Assembly: GCF_001280015.1 (NCBI RefSeq)
Contig: NZ_LGDV01000186.1
Location: forward strand, 124,001-188,000
Direction of reading: 5' to 3'
DNA length: 64,000 nucleotides
Origin: Streptomyces sp. MMG1121
Lineage (GTDB): Bacteria > Actinomycetota > Actinomycetes > Streptomycetales > Streptomycetaceae
Below are positions 1-8,400 of this stretch, piece by piece; positions within the stretch are counted from its first letter, which is position 1, and each line of letters begins with the position of its first letter. The notes below the pieces were generated by a model. The model saw nothing but the letters and a program-made list of their open reading frames with translations, was not told the DNA's origin and searched no databases. The position numbers and the translations under genes were made by a program.

Positions 1-160
1 CACCCTCGTGGCCGCGGACGTCGGCGAGCGGGTCGGTGTAACCGCCGTCCACGGTCCACGCGGCGGCGACCGCCTTCTTCAGCGCTTCCGGCTCGGTGGC
101 GTTCCAGGCCTCGAAGTAACGGGCGGCGGCGCTCTCGTAACGGTCGGTGTTCACGGACAT
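1..160 (-). CDS. SnoaL-like / NTF2-fold protein, 3'-truncated by window edge
   Basis: The start of a small protein is visible. Its N-terminus reads MSVNTDRYESAAARYFEAWN, then a run on work-ups such as AWTVDGGYTDPLADVRGHEG, which is typical of nuclear-transport-factor-2/SnoaL-like proteins (a helix, then a W..D..Y.DP strand). The ATG at 160 has a GGAGG about ten bases upstream, which fixes the start. The C-terminus lies outside the window, so ligand-binding or catalytic residues cannot be judged. Members of this fold range from polyketide cyclases to uncharacterised small-molecule binders; nothing here decides between them. Confidence 0.7.
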   Translation of the reverse strand, partial: MSVNTDRYESAAARYFEAWNATEPEALKKAVAAAWTVDGGYTDPLADVRGHEG

Positions 161-476
161 GGCGAATCAGCCTCCATCGAGGTCGTATCTGCTGGTCGGG
201 CCCGGATCGAGGAGCTTGTTCGATCCGGTGTGACCACCATGCCGCAGGCCCGCGGGGCGGGTCGATTACCTCCCCGGTAATGCCGGGGGCTCCTCCACCC
301 TGGTGCATTTCGGTCGTAAACGGGCATCGAATATGCCAACAGGCTGGCCGGAAAGTCATGGTGACAGTGTTTCGGGAGAGGCGATACTCGAACGTCAGGG
401 GCACTTCACCGCACAGGAGCCGCACGGGAACCGAGGTCTCGGCCGGCACACCAGCGAGGCGACGGGGGAGTGAGAC

Positions 477-887
477 GTGCACGACGAATTCCTGTGCCAT
501 GTCACCGCGTACGGCATGTGCGACGGCCGGCGCATCGGAGTACCGCTCGGCACCTATCGCGCGCCCACGCTGGCCCTGGCCCTGTGGTGGTTACGGGACC
601 GGGCGTCCTGGATCGCCGAGCGGCTCGACCCCAGTCCGCAGGACCCCGCCTTCCCCGGGGGCGCGCTGGTGCCGGTCGCCGAGACGGTCGCCGACGTCCC
701 CTCCCTGCTGCGTGCCTGGTGTGCCGACGACGTCCGGCAGGAGCTGGTGGCCGACGAACTGGCGGGCGGCCGGCTGGTGCGGATCGCCGCCCGTGACGAC
801 ACCACCGAGTACGAACTGCTCGCCGAGTCCGTCGACGCCCTCCGGATGCAGCGCACCCTGCCCGTCCTCGTCGTACCCGTCGCCTGA
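477..887 (+). CDS. Conserved hypothetical protein, 136 aa
   Basis: A soluble acidic protein starting at GTG 477, preceded by GGGGGAG eight bases upstream. No transmembrane segment, signal peptide or catalytic motif can be seen. The sequence is rich in Arg, Asp and Leu (for example LWWLRDRASWIAERLDP) and ends in a hydrophobic strand VLVVPVA. The gene lies just upstream of the FHA/ABC transporter gene but about 70 bases separate them and the transporter appears to have its own promoter. I do not recognise the family. Codon third positions are strongly GC-biased across the reading frame, so it is very likely a real gene. Confidence 0.7.
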   Translation: MHDEFLCHVTAYGMCDGRRIGVPLGTYRAPTLALALWWLRDRASWIAERLDPSPQDPAFPGGALVPVAETVADVPSLLRAWCADDVRQELVADELAGGRLVRIAARDDTTEYELLAESVDALRMQRTLPVLVVPVA

Positions 888-947
888 CACGTGTCCGTGC
901 GCGTCGGCCCGCCCACCCTCGGAACGGCGCACTGATGAACGAATCGG

Positions 948-953
948 TACAAT
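948..953 (+). promoter_or_regulatory. Candidate -10 element for leaderless FHA-ABC gene
   Basis: TACAAT sits seven bases before ATG 961, and no Shine-Dalgarno is present between it and the start codon. This geometry predicts a transcript beginning at or next to the A of the ATG. No convincing -35 is visible 16-18 bases upstream. Confidence 0.45.
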
Positions 954-960
954 TCTGACC

Positions 961-3300
961 ATGGCGGAGCGGTGGGTCGCCCCGACGGCGCCCGAACTCG
1001 TCCTGGAGACCGACGCGGGCTCCACGGTGATGAGCCCGGGCCGTGACTACCACGTCGGACGTGACCCGTTGAGCGACATCGTCTTCGACGATGCCCGGGT
1101 CTCATGGCACCACGCCGTCCTGCGCTGCGACCACGATCACTGGACCCTGGCGGACCAGCACAGCACCAACGGCACCTACGCCGACGGCCGCCGGATCGAG
1201 GAATGGAGCGTCCGTCCCGGCAGCGAGATCCGCTTCGGCAACCCCGCCGACGGCCCCCGCGCGGTACCGGCCGGCGCCCCGGAAACCGCCCCCCACCGCC
1301 CCCGCGCGGCGTCACCGCCCCAGCCCACCGGCACCTTCCGCCGCCCCACCAGCGTCCACCCGCTGCCCCTGCGCACCGTCAGCATCGGCCGCGCACCCGA
1401 CAACGACCTCGTGGTGGACGATCTGATCGTCTCCCGCCGCCACGCCGAACTGCGCGCCCACCCCGACGGCACGCACGAGATCGCCGACCTCGGCAGCCAC
1501 AACGGCACCTACCTCAACGGCCGGCCCGTCACCCGCGCCGCCGTCGGCCCCGGCGACGTAATCGGCATCGGGCACTCCGCGTTCTGCCTGGTCGGCGAGG
1601 AACTCCAGGAGTACGTCGACACCGGCGAGGTCTCCCTCGACGTCCAGGACCTCACCGTCGCCGTCGACGCCGGCCGCACGGTGCTCCTCGACGACGTGTC
1701 CTTCCCGGTGGGGGAGAAATGCCTGCTCGCGGTCGTCGGACCGAGCGGCGCCGGCAAGTCCACGCTGCTGAACGCCCTGACCGGACAGCGGCCCGCCGAC
1801 CGTGGCACCGTCCTGTACGACGGCCGCGACCTCTACCGCGACTACGCCGAACTGCGCCAGCGCATCGGCCTGGTCCCGCAGGACGACATCCTGCACCCCC
1901 AGCTCACCGTGCGCGCCGCCCTCACCTACGCCGCCGAGCTGCGCTTCCCCGAGGACACCGACCCGGCCGAGCGGCAGGCCCGGGTGGACGAGGTCATCCG
2001 GGAACTGGGCCTGGCCGAGCGAGCCGGCCAGAGCGTACACAGCCTCTCCGGCGGTCAGCGCAAACGCGTCAGCGTGGCCCTGGAGCTGCTCACCAAACCG
2101 TCGTTGCTCTTCCTCGACGAACCGACCTCCGGGCTCGACCCCGGCATGGACCGATCGGTGATGACCATGCTGCGCGGCCTCGCCGACGACGGCCACACGG
2201 TCGTCGTGGTCACCCACAGCGTGCTCAGCCTCGGCGTCTGCGACCGCCTCCTGGTGCTGGCCCCGGGCGGCAAGGTGGGCTACTACGGACCGCCCGGCGA
2301 CGCCCTCGCCTTCCTCGGCTTCCGGCAGTGGCCCGAGGCCTTCGAGGCCTTCGAACGCGATCCGGACCGCGACTGGGCCGGGGAGTACCGCGCCTCGCCG
2401 TTCCACCGGCACTACGTCACCGAGGCCACCACCCAGCCCCGCCACCTCGGCCCGGCCCCCGTCCCCCCGGCCCCGCCGCCCCGCCCGCGCGGCTGGGGCG
2501 CCCAGTTCGTCACCCTGGCCCGCCGCTACACGACCGTCCTGAGCGCCGACCGCACCTTCCTGCTCGTCATGGTCGCCCTGCCGTTCGTCATGGGCGCCAT
2601 GGCCCGCGCCCTGGCCGGCGGCCGCCTCACCCAGGACACCGCCATGAACGCGCTGCTCATCCTGTGCGTCGGCGCCGTACTGACCGGAGCGGCGAACGCG
2701 GTGCGCGAACTCGTCAAGGAACGCGCCGTCTACCGGCGCGAACGGGCCGTCGGCCTGCCCAGATCCGCGTACCTGATGTCCAAGGTCGTGGTGCTCGGCA
2801 CGATCACCGTCGCCCAGGCCGTCGTCCTCACCCTGGTCGCCCTGCTCGGCGTGGACCTCAACACCCCCGGCGACAAGGGCGTCCTCCTGGCTCCCCTGGC
2901 CGAGATCACCCTGGCCGTCGCCCTGCTGGCGTTCACCGCCATGATGCTCGGCCTGCTCGTCTCGGCGCTGGTGCACAAGGAGGAGGTGACCATGCCGCTG
3001 CTGGTGCTGCTCGCCATCGTCCAGGTCGTCTTCTGCGGAGCCCTGCTGCCCCTGCACGGTGTGCCCGGCCTGGAGCAGCTGTCCTGGCTCGTGCCCTCCC
3101 GCTGGGCGCTCGGCGCCATGGCCGGCACGGTCGGGCTGTCCCGGATCGTGCCCGGCGAGCTGAGCAGCGACCCCCTCTTCCGGCACGCGACGGGCGTCTG
3201 GCTGCTCGACATGGCCATGCTGCTGGTGCTGTCCGTCCTCTACGGACTGGCGGTCGCCCGGCTGCTGCGCCGGCACGAGCCGGCCGTGATGCGGAAGTGA
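961..3300 (+). CDS. Double-FHA ABC-2 type transporter (ATPase-permease fusion)
   Basis: A 779-aa half-transporter. Two forkhead-associated domains come first (about residues 22-90 and 125-205; GRDPLSD...N-G-T and GRAPDND...SRRH...HNGT signatures), then an ABC ATPase (Walker A GPSGAGKST near 260-268, signature SLSGGQ near 361, Walker B LLFLDEP near 381) and a C-terminal ABC-2 membrane domain with about six helices from residue 530 on. FHA domains bind phosphothreonine, and a Ser/Thr kinase gene lies two genes downstream, so phosphorylation-dependent control is a reasonable inference. The architecture matches Rv1747-like exporters of actinobacteria. The frame stays open upstream to 280, but ATG 961 is chosen from the domain boundary and the TACAAT element. 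Substrate unknown. Confidence 0.88.
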   Translation: MAERWVAPTAPELVLETDAGSTVMSPGRDYHVGRDPLSDIVFDDARVSWHHAVLRCDHDHWTLADQHSTNGTYADGRRIEEWSVRPGSEIRFGNPADGPRAVPAGAPETAPHRPRAASPPQPTGTFRRPTSVHPLPLRTVSIGRAPDNDLVVDDLIVSRRHAELRAHPDGTHEIADLGSHNGTYLNGRPVTRAAVGPGDVIGIGHSAFCLVGEELQEYVDTGEVSLDVQDLTVAVDAGRTVLLDDVSFPVGEKCLLAVVGPSGAGKSTLLNALTGQRPADRGTVLYDGRDLYRDYAELRQRIGLVPQDDILHPQLTVRAALTYAAELRFPEDTDPAERQARVDEVIRELGLAERAGQSVHSLSGGQRKRVSVALELLTKPSLLFLDEPTSGLDPGMDRSVMTMLRGLADDGHTVVVVTHSVLSLGVCDRLLVLAPGGKVGYYGPPGDALAFLGFRQWPEAFEAFERDPDRDWAGEYRASPFHRHYVTEATTQPRHLGPAPVPPAPPPRPRGWGAQFVTLARRYTTVLSADRTFLLVMVALPFVMGAMARALAGGRLTQDTAMNALLILCVGAVLTGAANAVRELVKERAVYRRERAVGLPRSAYLMSKVVVLGTITVAQAVVLTLVALLGVDLNTPGDKGVLLAPLAEITLAVALLAFTAMMLGLLVSALVHKEEVTMPLLVLLAIVQVVFCGALLPLHGVPGLEQLSWLVPSRWALGAMAGTVGLSRIVPGELSSDPLFRHATGVWLLDMAMLLVLSVLYGLAVARLLRRHEPAVMRK

Positions 3301-3307
3301 GGGAACC

Positions 3308-3340
3308 ATGACCCAGACGCGGAAGCAGGCGAGCCGATGA
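3308..3340 (+). CDS. Possible 10-residue leader ORF coupled to next gene
   Basis: ATG 3308 follows GTGAGGGAACC and encodes MTQTRKQASR, then TGA overlaps the ATG of the next gene as ATGA. It may be translated only to reinitiate on the downstream gene. It could equally be chance. Confidence 0.3.
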   Translation: MTQTRKQASR

Positions 3341-3888
3341 GCAGAGCGACCGGTCCCGGATTCCGGCCCACGCACGTCGTCCCGCCCCGCGGCATGCCCG
3401 CCTGGGAGACCCCCGACCCGGCCCGGCCCACCGTGCCCCTCGACCCGCTGCTGCCGGTCCAGCTCGTGGAGCGGCGCGGCGACTGGGGGCACATCCGGTG
3501 CGCCAACGGCTGGGCCGCCTGGGTCGACGGCCGCCACCTCGTCGCCGTACCGGAGGACCCGCCCGCCGCCGAGGGCCCGGCCGGCACCGCCGATCCCGGG
3601 CCCCTGCTGGCCCGCGCCGCCGAGGCCCTGGCCGACTACCGGTCCGCGGTGGAGGAACTGGCGGCCGGCGGCCTCGACGGCGAGGAGTTCGCGGACCGCA
3701 CCAGGGACCTCAGGATCGGGGTCGTCGTCGACGGGGAGTCCGTGTGGCTGTACGACCCCGAGGAGAGCCGCTGGGTGTACGGCGACGGACGACGGCTGAC
3801 CACCTACGCCACCGACCGCGCGGTCGGTGGCGCGGAGGACACCGGGCACGCCCCGACCCGGCTGGTGGCGCCCGAAGGTGAGCCCTGA
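3337..3888 (+). CDS. Small soluble protein with SH3-like segment
   Basis: A 183-aa protein with no signal peptide or membrane segment. Residues about 35-70 (LPVQLVERRGDWGHIRCANG, then WAAWVDGRHL) resemble a bacterial SH3-like strand pattern. A helical middle (ARAAEALADYRSAVEELAAG) and a C-terminal strand region with WLYDPEESRWVYGDG follow. It sits between the FHA-ABC transporter and the Ser/Thr kinase: its ATG overlaps the stop of a possible 10-residue leader and its TGA overlaps the kinase ATG (TGATG). Co-translation with the kinase is likely. Role unknown; an adaptor between kinase and transporter is only a guess from position. Confidence 0.7.
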   Translation: MSRATGPGFRPTHVVPPRGMPAWETPDPARPTVPLDPLLPVQLVERRGDWGHIRCANGWAAWVDGRHLVAVPEDPPAAEGPAGTADPGPLLARAAEALADYRSAVEELAAGGLDGEEFADRTRDLRIGVVVDGESVWLYDPEESRWVYGDGRRLTTYATDRAVGGAEDTGHAPTRLVAPEGEP

Positions 3889-4847
3889 TGGCGGGCGAGA
3901 CCAGCCTGTTCTCCGGCCGGCCCTCCGAACTGGTCGGACGGACGGTGGCGAACTACCTGGTCGAGAGCGAGGTCGGGCGTGGCGGCATGGCCGTCGTATT
4001 CCGCGCCCGCGACCTGCGCCTGGACCGCACGGTCGCCCTCAAGCTGCTCGCGCCCGAACTCGCCCGCAACGACACCTTCCGGCATCGCTTCACCCACGAG
4101 TCCCAAGTGGCCGCCGCGATCGACCACCCGCACATCGTGCCGGTCTTCGACGCCGGAGAGACGGACGGGGTCCTCTACATCGCCATGCGGTACGTCTCCG
4201 GCCGAGACCTGCGCCATCTGCTGGATGAGCGCGGGGCACTGCCGCTGCCGGACGCCGTCCGCATCGCCGCGCAGGTGGCCTCCGCGCTCGACGCCGCCCA
4301 CGAGCACGGGCTGGTCCACCGGGACGTCAAGCCCGGCAACATCCTGGTCGCCGAGGGCACCGACAGCGACCACCCCGAGCACGTGTACCTCACCGACTTC
4401 GGGCTGACCAAGAAGTCCCTGTCCCTGACCGGCTTCACCAGCGTGGGCCAGTTCGTCGGCACCCTCGACTACGTGGCACCCGAGCAGATCTCCGGCCGCC
4501 CGGTCGACGGCCGCTGCGACGTCTACGGGCTGGCCTGCGTCGTCTACGAGACCCTTGTCGGCCGCCCGCCCTTCCAGCGCGACGACGACATGGCCCTGCT
4601 CTGGGCCCACCAGTACGACGAACCACCCCCGCCGAGCGCGGGCCGCCCCGGTCTCGCCCCGGCCGTCGACCCCGTCTTCGCGAGAGCCCTCGCCAAGAGC
4701 CCGGACGACCGCTACGACACCTGCCTCGCCTTCGTCGCCGCACTGCGGGCCACGATGGCGACACCCACCGCCACGCCGGCCGCCGGCCCCTCGGCGACCG
4801 GGACCCCGAGGCCTCCGCACTGGGCCGGCCCGGTGTTCCCTGACTGA
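3888..4847 (+). CDS. Cytoplasmic Hanks-type Ser/Thr protein kinase
   Basis: A 319-aa kinase with all catalytic motifs: glycine-rich loop GRGGMAVVF (30-38), ATP Lys in ALKLL (K52), alpha-C Glu71, catalytic loop HRDVKPGN (144-151), DFG (170-172) and APEQ (197-200). The kinase domain ends near residue 285 and a short Thr/Pro/Ala-rich tail follows. There is no transmembrane helix or PASTA repeat, so it is a soluble kinase, unlike PknB. Its start overlaps the stop of the SH3-like gene by one base, placing it in one operon with the double-FHA transporter, whose FHA domains are its most likely phospho-targets (inference). Convergent with the next gene, 36 bases away. Confidence 0.92.
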   Translation: MAGETSLFSGRPSELVGRTVANYLVESEVGRGGMAVVFRARDLRLDRTVALKLLAPELARNDTFRHRFTHESQVAAAIDHPHIVPVFDAGETDGVLYIAMRYVSGRDLRHLLDERGALPLPDAVRIAAQVASALDAAHEHGLVHRDVKPGNILVAEGTDSDHPEHVYLTDFGLTKKSLSLTGFTSVGQFVGTLDYVAPEQISGRPVDGRCDVYGLACVVYETLVGRPPFQRDDDMALLWAHQYDEPPPPSAGRPGLAPAVDPVFARALAKSPDDRYDTCLAFVAALRATMATPTATPAAGPSATGTPRPPHWAGPVFPD

Positions 4848-4883
4848 ACGCGGGCACGCGCCGGACGAACGACGGCGGACACC

Positions 4884-6155
4884 TCACGGCCCTTCCGGCG
4901 GAGCGGAACCCCGGCGCACCGGCAGCGCCAGCAGTCCGCCGAGCAGCCCGGCGACCAGTCCCCACAGCGCGCCCAGGCCCACCGCCTGCCAGAGCCGGGG
5001 TTCGAGGAACAGCTCGCCGGACAGCCCGCCGCCCAGGTCGCCGATGCCGAGCAGGGACAGACCGTAGTGCGCCGAGAGCCGCCCGGTCAGACAGATCATG
5101 AGCACGGTCAGCGCCAGCGCCACCGCCAGGTGCACGGCGTGCTGCCACAGCCGGATCCGGGCCGGTGAACGGGCTGCCATCCGGAAGGCCACGGCGAGCA
5201 GCAGGAGCGCGTCCAGGACCGCCAGCCACCACCAGCGGCCGTCGTAGCCGGTGAGCGAGCGCAGATTCAGCGCGGAGACGTCCCGGGTGCGCAGCAGTAC
5301 GTCCAGGACATGGGGCATCGGCAGGCCGAACGGACCGTCCACGCGGCCGTTCCAGGTCGCGCCGAGGCCGATGGTGAGGGCCAGCCACGCGAGGTTGGGC
5401 AGACCCAGCAGGATCAGCGCGAACGTCGCGGGGGCGTGCCCGCGGGTGGCCGCCGTGATCAGCGCGGTGACGAGGCCGACGACGACGTAGGCGAGGAGCA
5501 GGACGACCATCGCGTGGGCCGCCGGGCGCACCGAGTCCTGCAAGCGCAGCAGCCGCCCCGGCAGCGGAGCCCCGCGCGCGACCAGCACCGCCAGCAGCAG
5601 CACCCCGGCCAGCCACAGCAGTCCGAACAGCACGGTCAGCGGCACGTCCGTGGTGAACCCGACCCTCGGCGCGACGTCGAACAGCCCGGTCAGATCGCTG
5701 AGGGTGCCGCTGCCCACGTCGACCGCGAAGCTCTGCCGGGCACCGAGGGCCAGGCCGATCAGTACGAGCAGCCACAGCGCCGCGAGCCGGGCGGCCCAGC
5801 CGGCCAGTTCCGCGGCCGAGGCCACCGCCCGGTGCCGCAGCGGACGCAGGAAGCCCGCCCCGATCACCAGGGCACCGACGAGCGTCACCGACAACGGGAT
5901 CACGGTGAGGCCGGCCCGGCTCTGTGCGAGCACCCCCGCGTTGCCGGACAGTTCCACGCTGCCGCCGACCGCCGTGGCCAGGGTCGCGACCACCACCCTC
6001 GGGAACGCGCCGTCCGGCAGATCCGCCGCGCCGGCCGCCCACAGCCCCAGCGCCGCCACCAGGATCATGGCGGCCAGCCCGGTCAGTACCGTGCCCACGG
6101 CCTGTGCCCAGCCGTGGCGGGTGGCGGGCCGCGCGATGACGGTCGGAGGGCTCAC
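4884..6155 (-). CDS. Polytopic membrane protein, streptophobe family (predicted)
   Basis: About 423 residues with roughly ten hydrophobic segments separated by short loops, ending in ALPVRRGSAPPEGP. Size, Ala/Leu/Val-rich composition and neighbourhood fit the Streptomyces-restricted family named streptophobe, which has no known biochemical role; this assignment is from memory of the family. The frame is open to 6293, but GTG 6155 is preceded at 7 bases by TAGCGT (on the minus strand) and no Shine-Dalgarno, as for a leaderless transcript, and the N-terminal extension has no membrane character. The gene is divergent from the DUF6777-like surface protein and convergent with the kinase. Together these may form a cell-envelope signalling group. 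Confidence 0.7.
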   Translation of the reverse strand: MSPPTVIARPATRHGWAQAVGTVLTGLAAMILVAALGLWAAGAADLPDGAFPRVVVATLATAVGGSVELSGNAGVLAQSRAGLTVIPLSVTLVGALVIGAGFLRPLRHRAVASAAELAGWAARLAALWLLVLIGLALGARQSFAVDVGSGTLSDLTGLFDVAPRVGFTTDVPLTVLFGLLWLAGVLLLAVLVARGAPLPGRLLRLQDSVRPAAHAMVVLLLAYVVVGLVTALITAATRGHAPATFALILLGLPNLAWLALTIGLGATWNGRVDGPFGLPMPHVLDVLLRTRDVSALNLRSLTGYDGRWWWLAVLDALLLLAVAFRMAARSPARIRLWQHAVHLAVALALTVLMICLTGRLSAHYGLSLLGIGDLGGGLSGELFLEPRLWQAVGLGALWGLVAGLLGGLLALPVRRGSAPPEGP

Positions 6156-6226
6156 GCCTGCCACGCTAAGCAGCGGCCGGGAGCCGCGCCCGCCGGGTGG
6201 GCCGTCCGCGTCGGCTTGCGAGGTTC

Positions 6227-6271
6227 GTCGCAGTGCGACACACAATGGGGTCAATGTGCAGCCATATGCAC
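6227..6271. promoter_or_regulatory. Two dyad symmetries in divergent promoter region
   Basis: GTCGCA-G-TGCGAC (6227-6239) is a perfect 13-bp palindrome. GTGCA-6-TGCAC (6256-6271) is a second dyad 16 bp further. Both lie between the divergent starts at 6155 and 6324 and are candidate operators for one or both genes. Confidence 0.4.
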
Positions 6272-6323
6272 TAAACCGAACGTGACTGCCCAAAGCCGCG
6301 CATCGCGACGGGAGGAAGTGCCC

Positions 6324-7766
6324 GTGAGCGTCGAACCTCCGTCATCCGGCCGCCCCAGCGGGCCGCCCTCAGGCCCCCTGTCGGGCCCGTCCCAGCCGCC
6401 CTCCGGACCGCCACCCGCGGAGCCGCCGGGCGGTGGCACCGGGCCCAAGGGGCCGCACGGGCCGTGGTGGAAGTCCGTACCGCGCATGGGCGCCCTCTGC
6501 GCCGTCGTGGTCGCCGCCGTGGTGCTCGCCGTCGTCTTCACCCGTTCGGGCGGCGGCTCGTCCGCCAAGGGCGGTGAGGTCTTCCTGCAGTCCGCCGCCA
6601 GTGCCGGCCAGGACCCCTTCACGGAGTCGACGGCCAAGCTGAGTTCCGCTCCGCCGCCCCCCTCCGCCTCCGCCGCGCCCGCGGGCACGGCCAACGCCGT
6701 GCAGGGCGTGCAGGGCGGGGCACCCGGCCTGTACAGCGGCACCCGGAAGGTCGCCGCCTGCGATGTGGAGCAGCAGGTCAAGGCGCTCGAGGCGGACCAG
6801 GCCAAGACCAGGGCGTTCGCCTCCGCGGCCGGTGTCCAGCCGTCCGGCGTACCCGCCTACCTGCGCTCGCTCACCCCGGTCCAGCTGCGCGTCGACACGC
6901 GCGTCACCAACCACGGCTACCGCGACGGCGCCGCCGTCAGCTACCAGTCCGTGCTCCAGGCGGGCACCGCCGTGCTGGTCGACAGCCACGGCGTGCCCCG
7001 GTTGCGCTGCGCCTGCGGCAACCCGCTGGCCTCGCCGGTCGCCCAGAAGAACACGCCCAAACTGGTGGGCCCCCGCTGGCCGTCGTACAAGCCCTCGAGC
7101 GTGGTCGTCGTCACGCCCGCGCCGACGGTCATCAACGTCTTCGTGCTCTACGACCCCCACCGCAACGACTGGATCCACCGCCCGCACGGCGACCAGGGCT
7201 GGCGGCACGACGAGCATGCCAAGCCGCCGAAGGACCCCCACCCCTGGACTCCGCCCCAGCCCCCGTCGTGCCCGCCCGGGTCGAAGCACTGCCCGTCCAC
7301 GCCGGGCAAGCCGAGCCCGTCGACGTCGTCCCCGTCGAGCACGTCCCCCTCGTCCTCGGCCTCTCCCTCCACGTCGTCGAGCACGTCCCCGTCGTCCTCG
7401 GCACCGTCCTCGTCCTCGGCCTCTCCCTCCTCCGCCGCGTCATCACCGACCTCCTCGACCTCACCGTCTTCTTCGGCGCCGGCATCCTCGCCACCGTCGT
7501 CCTCGTCGTCGGGGCCGAAGCCGGACGTGTCGTCCTCGGGCAAGTCCCCGTCGGCCGAGTCGCCCTCGAGCGGACCCTCCGCCGCCGGGCCCTCGTCGCC
7601 GTCCCTGGGACCTCCGTCGAGCGAGAAGTCCACGCAGCAGGAAACCGGCCTCTCCGTGCCCCCGTCCACGGAGCTCTCCGCGCCCGGCGCGGTGACCCCC
7701 GGGACGACCGGCGCGCCGCCGGTGCCCGCCACCGGGCAGCAGTCGCAGGGCTCGTCCGCAGGGTGA
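6324..7766 (+). CDS. Membrane-anchored surface protein, DUF6777-like, with Ser/Pro stalk
   Basis: A 480-aa protein. A short cytoplasmic Pro/Gly/Ser-rich N-terminus (1-50) is followed by one transmembrane helix near 55-75 (LCAVVVAAVVLAVVF), then an extracytoplasmic domain beginning GGEVFLQSAASAGQDPFTES, which recalls DUF6777. Cys residues (ACDVEQQ, RLRCACGN) may form disulfides. From about residue 315 on the protein is a long Ser/Pro/Thr low-complexity stalk without a sortase signal. GTG 6324 has GGAGG eight bases upstream; the frame is open further upstream but lacks signals. Function unknown; anchored surface or cell-wall-spanning protein is the structural inference. Divergent from the predicted streptophobe gene. 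Confidence 0.72.
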   Translation: MSVEPPSSGRPSGPPSGPLSGPSQPPSGPPPAEPPGGGTGPKGPHGPWWKSVPRMGALCAVVVAAVVLAVVFTRSGGGSSAKGGEVFLQSAASAGQDPFTESTAKLSSAPPPPSASAAPAGTANAVQGVQGGAPGLYSGTRKVAACDVEQQVKALEADQAKTRAFASAAGVQPSGVPAYLRSLTPVQLRVDTRVTNHGYRDGAAVSYQSVLQAGTAVLVDSHGVPRLRCACGNPLASPVAQKNTPKLVGPRWPSYKPSSVVVVTPAPTVINVFVLYDPHRNDWIHRPHGDQGWRHDEHAKPPKDPHPWTPPQPPSCPPGSKHCPSTPGKPSPSTSSPSSTSPSSSASPSTSSSTSPSSSAPSSSSASPSSAASSPTSSTSPSSSAPASSPPSSSSSGPKPDVSSSGKSPSAESPSSGPSAAGPSSPSLGPPSSEKSTQQETGLSVPPSTELSAPGAVTPGTTGAPPVPATGQQSQGSSAG

Positions 7767-7880
7767 GGATCGCCACTGTGCGCGCTGGGCGAACGCTTCG
7801 GGGGACTGCCGCGCCCGGCTCGGGGTAACAGGACTGGTGCAACAGGCGACCGGCCGGACCCGGCATTCGAGAGAGACAGC

Positions 7881-8333
7881 ATGACCGAGCATCTGGGCGG
7901 GGACGTGATATCGACTGGTTTCGACGTACCCGTGGAACCGCTGCGACGCGCGGCGCACTACAGCGGCGAACCCGGCTCCATCGCGGAGGCACGAGCCTTC
8001 GCCGCCCGGTTCCTGCAACAGCTGAAGACCGAATGGTGCGCCGTCCCGGACCCCCGTGCCGACGGTGAGCTGCTCCTGCTCGTCAGCGAGCTGGTCACCA
8101 ACGCCGACCAGCACAGCAACGGCCCCTACATCCTGGAGCTGGAGGGCACCGACAGCGCGGTCACGGTGTGCGTGTACGACAGCAGCTCCGCCCTGCCCCG
8201 CCGCTACCCCAGGGACCCCGAACGCGTCGGACGGCACGGACTGGAGATCGTGGACGCCCTGGCCACCGAGGTGACCGTGGAGCGCGTCCCCGTCGGCAAA
8301 CGGGTGCGCGCCCGCTTCGCACTCGAGCGCTGA
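7881..8333 (+). CDS. RsbW-type ATP-binding regulatory protein (HATPase_c_2)
   Basis: A 150-aa soluble protein with the GHKL fold of anti-sigma factor kinases. The N-box is ELLLLVSELVTNADQHSNG, the G1-like box is VCVYDSSSALP and the final box is GRHGLEIVDALA. Streptomyces encodes dozens of such short ATPases, and only some have a known partner sigma factor or STAS-domain antagonist; none is adjacent here. An XRE regulator gene follows 67 bases downstream in the same direction but appears to have its own promoter. Only a weak GAGAGAG precedes ATG 7881. Confidence 0.85.
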   Translation: MTEHLGGDVISTGFDVPVEPLRRAAHYSGEPGSIAEARAFAARFLQQLKTEWCAVPDPRADGELLLLVSELVTNADQHSNGPYILELEGTDSAVTVCVYDSSSALPRRYPRDPERVGRHGLEIVDALATEVTVERVPVGKRVRARFALER

Positions 8334-8365
8334 GCCGGTTTCCCTCAGGGCGCAACGCCGCGCCC

Positions 8366-8393
8366 TTGTCCCACGGCCCACGGCTCCTAGGCT
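8366..8393 (+). promoter_or_regulatory. Sigma-70-type promoter for XRE regulator, leaderless
   Basis: TTGTCC (8366-8371), a 16-bp spacer and TAGGCT (8388-8393) precede ATG 8401 by seven bases. No Shine-Dalgarno lies between, so transcription probably starts at the start codon. Confidence 0.55.
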
Positions 8394-8400
8394 GACGTGG

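Noticed and set aside
280..960. Upstream extension of the FHA-ABC reading frame
   Set aside because: The frame overlaps the 477-887 gene in another frame and has Arg/Ser/Pro-biased, non-coding composition; ATG 961 matches the FHA domain boundary and promoter element.
1312..3849. Long minus-strand frame opposite the ABC transporter
   Set aside because: Gly/Val/Glu/Asp-rich translation is the antisense shadow of a high-GC gene; no domain is recognisable.
7268..7828. Alternative frame inside the Ser/Pro stalk giving a hydrophobic VVLGLSLHVVEHV repeat
   Set aside because: A frame shadow of the repetitive TCG/CCG DNA; no start signal and it overlaps the surface-protein gene.
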